6,915 bases of DNA, taken from JADJNW01 sp964517175 (GTDB taxonomy: Bacteria; Bacteroidota; Bacteroidia; Chitinophagales; Saprospiraceae). A model generated the notes under the pieces. That model worked only from the letters and a program-made list of their open reading frames with translations, was not told the DNA's origin and did not search any database. Within the stretch, counting starts at the first letter, position 1. Each line of letters begins with the position of its first letter. The position numbers were made by a program, and so were the translations under genes. The stretch lies in the NCBI GenBank assembly GCA_964517175.1, contig CAZFBU010000195.1, positions 1 to 6,915 on the forward strand, written 5' to 3'. Below, in pieces: positions 5,563 through 6,915 of this stretch.

Positions 5563-6915
5563 ATGCTGAAAAACTATTTCAAAATCGCCCTGCGGCAGCT
5601 CTCCCGAAATGTCGCTTATTCATTCATCAATATCGTTGGCTTAGCCATTGGTTTGGCTTGCTTTATTCTCATATCCACGTATGTATTGTTTGAATTGAGC
5701 TACGACAATTTTCACGAAAAAGGCAACCGGATTTTTCGATTGACCTCTATGGGAAGTTTCGGCGGCGAAGCGCAAGAATTTAACACCACTCCTACGGCGG
5801 CTTATCCGACATTTACGCGGGAATTCCCGGAAGTGGAAACCGGCGTACGCATCTACGATGTATCAGATTTTTCGCCAATCGTAGTTAATTACCAAGATAA
5901 ATTATTCGAGGAAACTGGTTTTTTGTTCGTCGATTCTACATTTCTCGATATGTTTTCTTTCGAGATCTTACGCGGAAATCCTAAGACGTTACTTGATGGT
6001 TTGAACACTGTTGTTGTAACGGAGTCGATGGCGCAAAAATACTTCGGTACGGAAGATCCAATGGATAAAACCATTACTATCAATGGCACTACGGAGTACA
6101 AAGTCACCGGCATAGTGGCTGACCCACCAACAAATTCGCAGATCAAGTTCAGTTTTCTTGCCTCTTTTCATTCCTTGTCTGGCTGGCGAGAAGAAATTTG
6201 GGGCTCGGCGAATTTCATTACCTATCTGCAGTTGAACGATCCGGCTGCGGTAGCCCAACTTGAAAAGAAGATTCGCACTTTCATGGACGGTGCAATGGGC
6301 GAAAATATGCCCGCCAATAGTTTTTTGACCTATATGCTCCAGCCCATGCGCGATGTGCATCTGCGCGCCCGCGTGGAAGGCGGTTTGGAGCCTAATAGTG
6401 ATATTCGCTATGTTTATATTTTTTCGGCGATTGCATTGCTCATTTTAGCCATTGCTTGTATCAATTATATGAATTTGGCGACAGCACGCGCGGCGGAGCG
6501 GGCACGAGAAGTAGGCATTCGCAAAGTGGTGGGCGCGGAACAACGGCAGTTGTTTCAGCAGTTTCTGGGCGAATCAACCATGGTTACATTTGTTGCATTA
6601 TTCATTGGCTTAGGATTAGCATTCCTACTCTTGCCAATTTTCAATCAAGTGACCGATCGGCAGATGACGTTCATTTTCTTTGAAAATTCGGTTGCCCTGC
6701 TAGGGTTATTGGGTATTGGCTTTGCCGTAAGTTTGATTGCTGGTATCTACCCGGCAGTAATGATCGCTGGATTTAAACCAATTCGCGTTTTGAAAGGCGA
6801 TTTGAAAACCTCTAGTGGCGGTATTGCTTTGCGCAAAAGTTTAGTTGTATTCCAATTTTCCGTTTCTATTTTTCTAATCGTCGGTACCCTTGTTGTACAA
6901 AATCAACTGTCTTTT
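5563..6915 (+). CDS. ABC transporter permease, MacB/FtsX type (permease 3, C-terminal part beyond right edge)
   Basis: An open frame of 451 codons runs from the ATG at 5563 to the last base of the window without a stop. The N-terminus MLKNYFKIALRQL aligns with both upstream paralogues, which fixes the start. The visible part covers the whole first half: a helix near 20-43, an extracytoplasmic MacB-type domain at about 45-282, then FtsX helices near 284-304, 340-361 and 376-400. The second half begins with a helix near 424-445. The coupling segment AREVGIRKVVGA (314-325) and GIYPA motif (394-398) are canonical. By comparison with its neighbours the full protein should be about 800 residues. 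Its outer domain has no cysteine, unlike permease 2, and it differs clearly from both paralogues in sequence. Role by analogy: membrane subunit of a MacB/LolCDE-like ABC system; substrate unknown. Confidence 0.92.
   Translation, partial: MLKNYFKIALRQLSRNVAYSFINIVGLAIGLACFILISTYVLFELSYDNFHEKGNRIFRLTSMGSFGGEAQEFNTTPTAAYPTFTREFPEVETGVRIYDVSDFSPIVVNYQDKLFEETGFLFVDSTFLDMFSFEILRGNPKTLLDGLNTVVVTESMAQKYFGTEDPMDKTITINGTTEYKVTGIVADPPTNSQIKFSFLASFHSLSGWREEIWGSANFITYLQLNDPAAVAQLEKKIRTFMDGAMGENMPANSFLTYMLQPMRDVHLRARVEGGLEPNSDIRYVYIFSAIALLILAIACINYMNLATARAAERAREVGIRKVVGAEQRQLFQQFLGESTMVTFVALFIGLGLAFLLLPIFNQVTDRQMTFIFFENSVALLGLLGIGFAVSLIAGIYPAVMIAGFKPIRVLKGDLKTSSGGIALRKSLVVFQFSVSIFLIVGTLVVQNQLSF

Noticed and set aside
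5340..5564. A 74-codon minus-strand reading frame with a proline-rich end covering the spacer before permease 3
   Set aside because: The proline-rich end is the complement of the conserved permease 2 C-terminus, and the rest is AT-rich spacer; no protein features.
5563..6915. Permease 3 as a naturally truncated half-size permease
   Set aside because: The frame is still open at the last base of the window and has already entered the first helix of a second half, so the apparent shortness is due to the window edge.

Overview
The window looks like a chromosomal fragment from a bacterium of the FCB group (Bacteroidota, or a relative such as Calditrichota/KSB1). The evidence is indirect. There is a tandem run of ~800-residue duplicated MacB/FtsX-type permeases whose C-termini read A-x-A-N-P-V-E-S-L-R, a lineage-typical layout. 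Start codons are preceded by A-rich leaders rather than strong Shine-Dalgarno sites, and base composition is moderate. The exact taxon cannot be fixed from the sequence alone.

Layout: (1) Positions 1-185, minus strand, hold the N-terminal 61 codons of an FAD-dependent oxidoreductase of the geranylgeranyl-reductase type, running off the left edge. (2) Positions 186-489 are a divergent intergenic region with no convincing gene. It carries a 13-bp palindrome, a sigma70-like -35/-10 pair pointing right, and a small hairpin in the presumed leader of the next gene. (3) Positions 490-2883, 2969-5407 and 5563 to the right edge, all plus strand, encode three paralogous permeases with gaps of 85 and 155 bp. 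The third is cut off by the window after 451 codons.

Each complete permease is an internal duplication. Each half has one N-terminal membrane helix, a large extracytoplasmic MacB-type domain, and an FtsX domain of three helices, giving 8 predicted helices in total. By family analogy they are the membrane part of type VII (MacB/LolCDE-like) ABC systems, which couple cytoplasmic ATP hydrolysis to work on substrates outside the inner membrane. No ATP-binding subunit, membrane-fusion protein or regulator is encoded in the window, so partners must lie outside it or elsewhere in the genome. Cargo cannot be inferred.

The most interesting signal is uneven divergence between the first two permeases. 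Their last 120 residues are 83/120 identical by my count, and their last 66 bases match at 61/66, while the extracytoplasmic domains are far less alike. This suggests a conserved membrane engine carrying diversified outer domains, or gene conversion at the 3' ends. I see no RNA gene, CRISPR array, insertion sequence or phage element.
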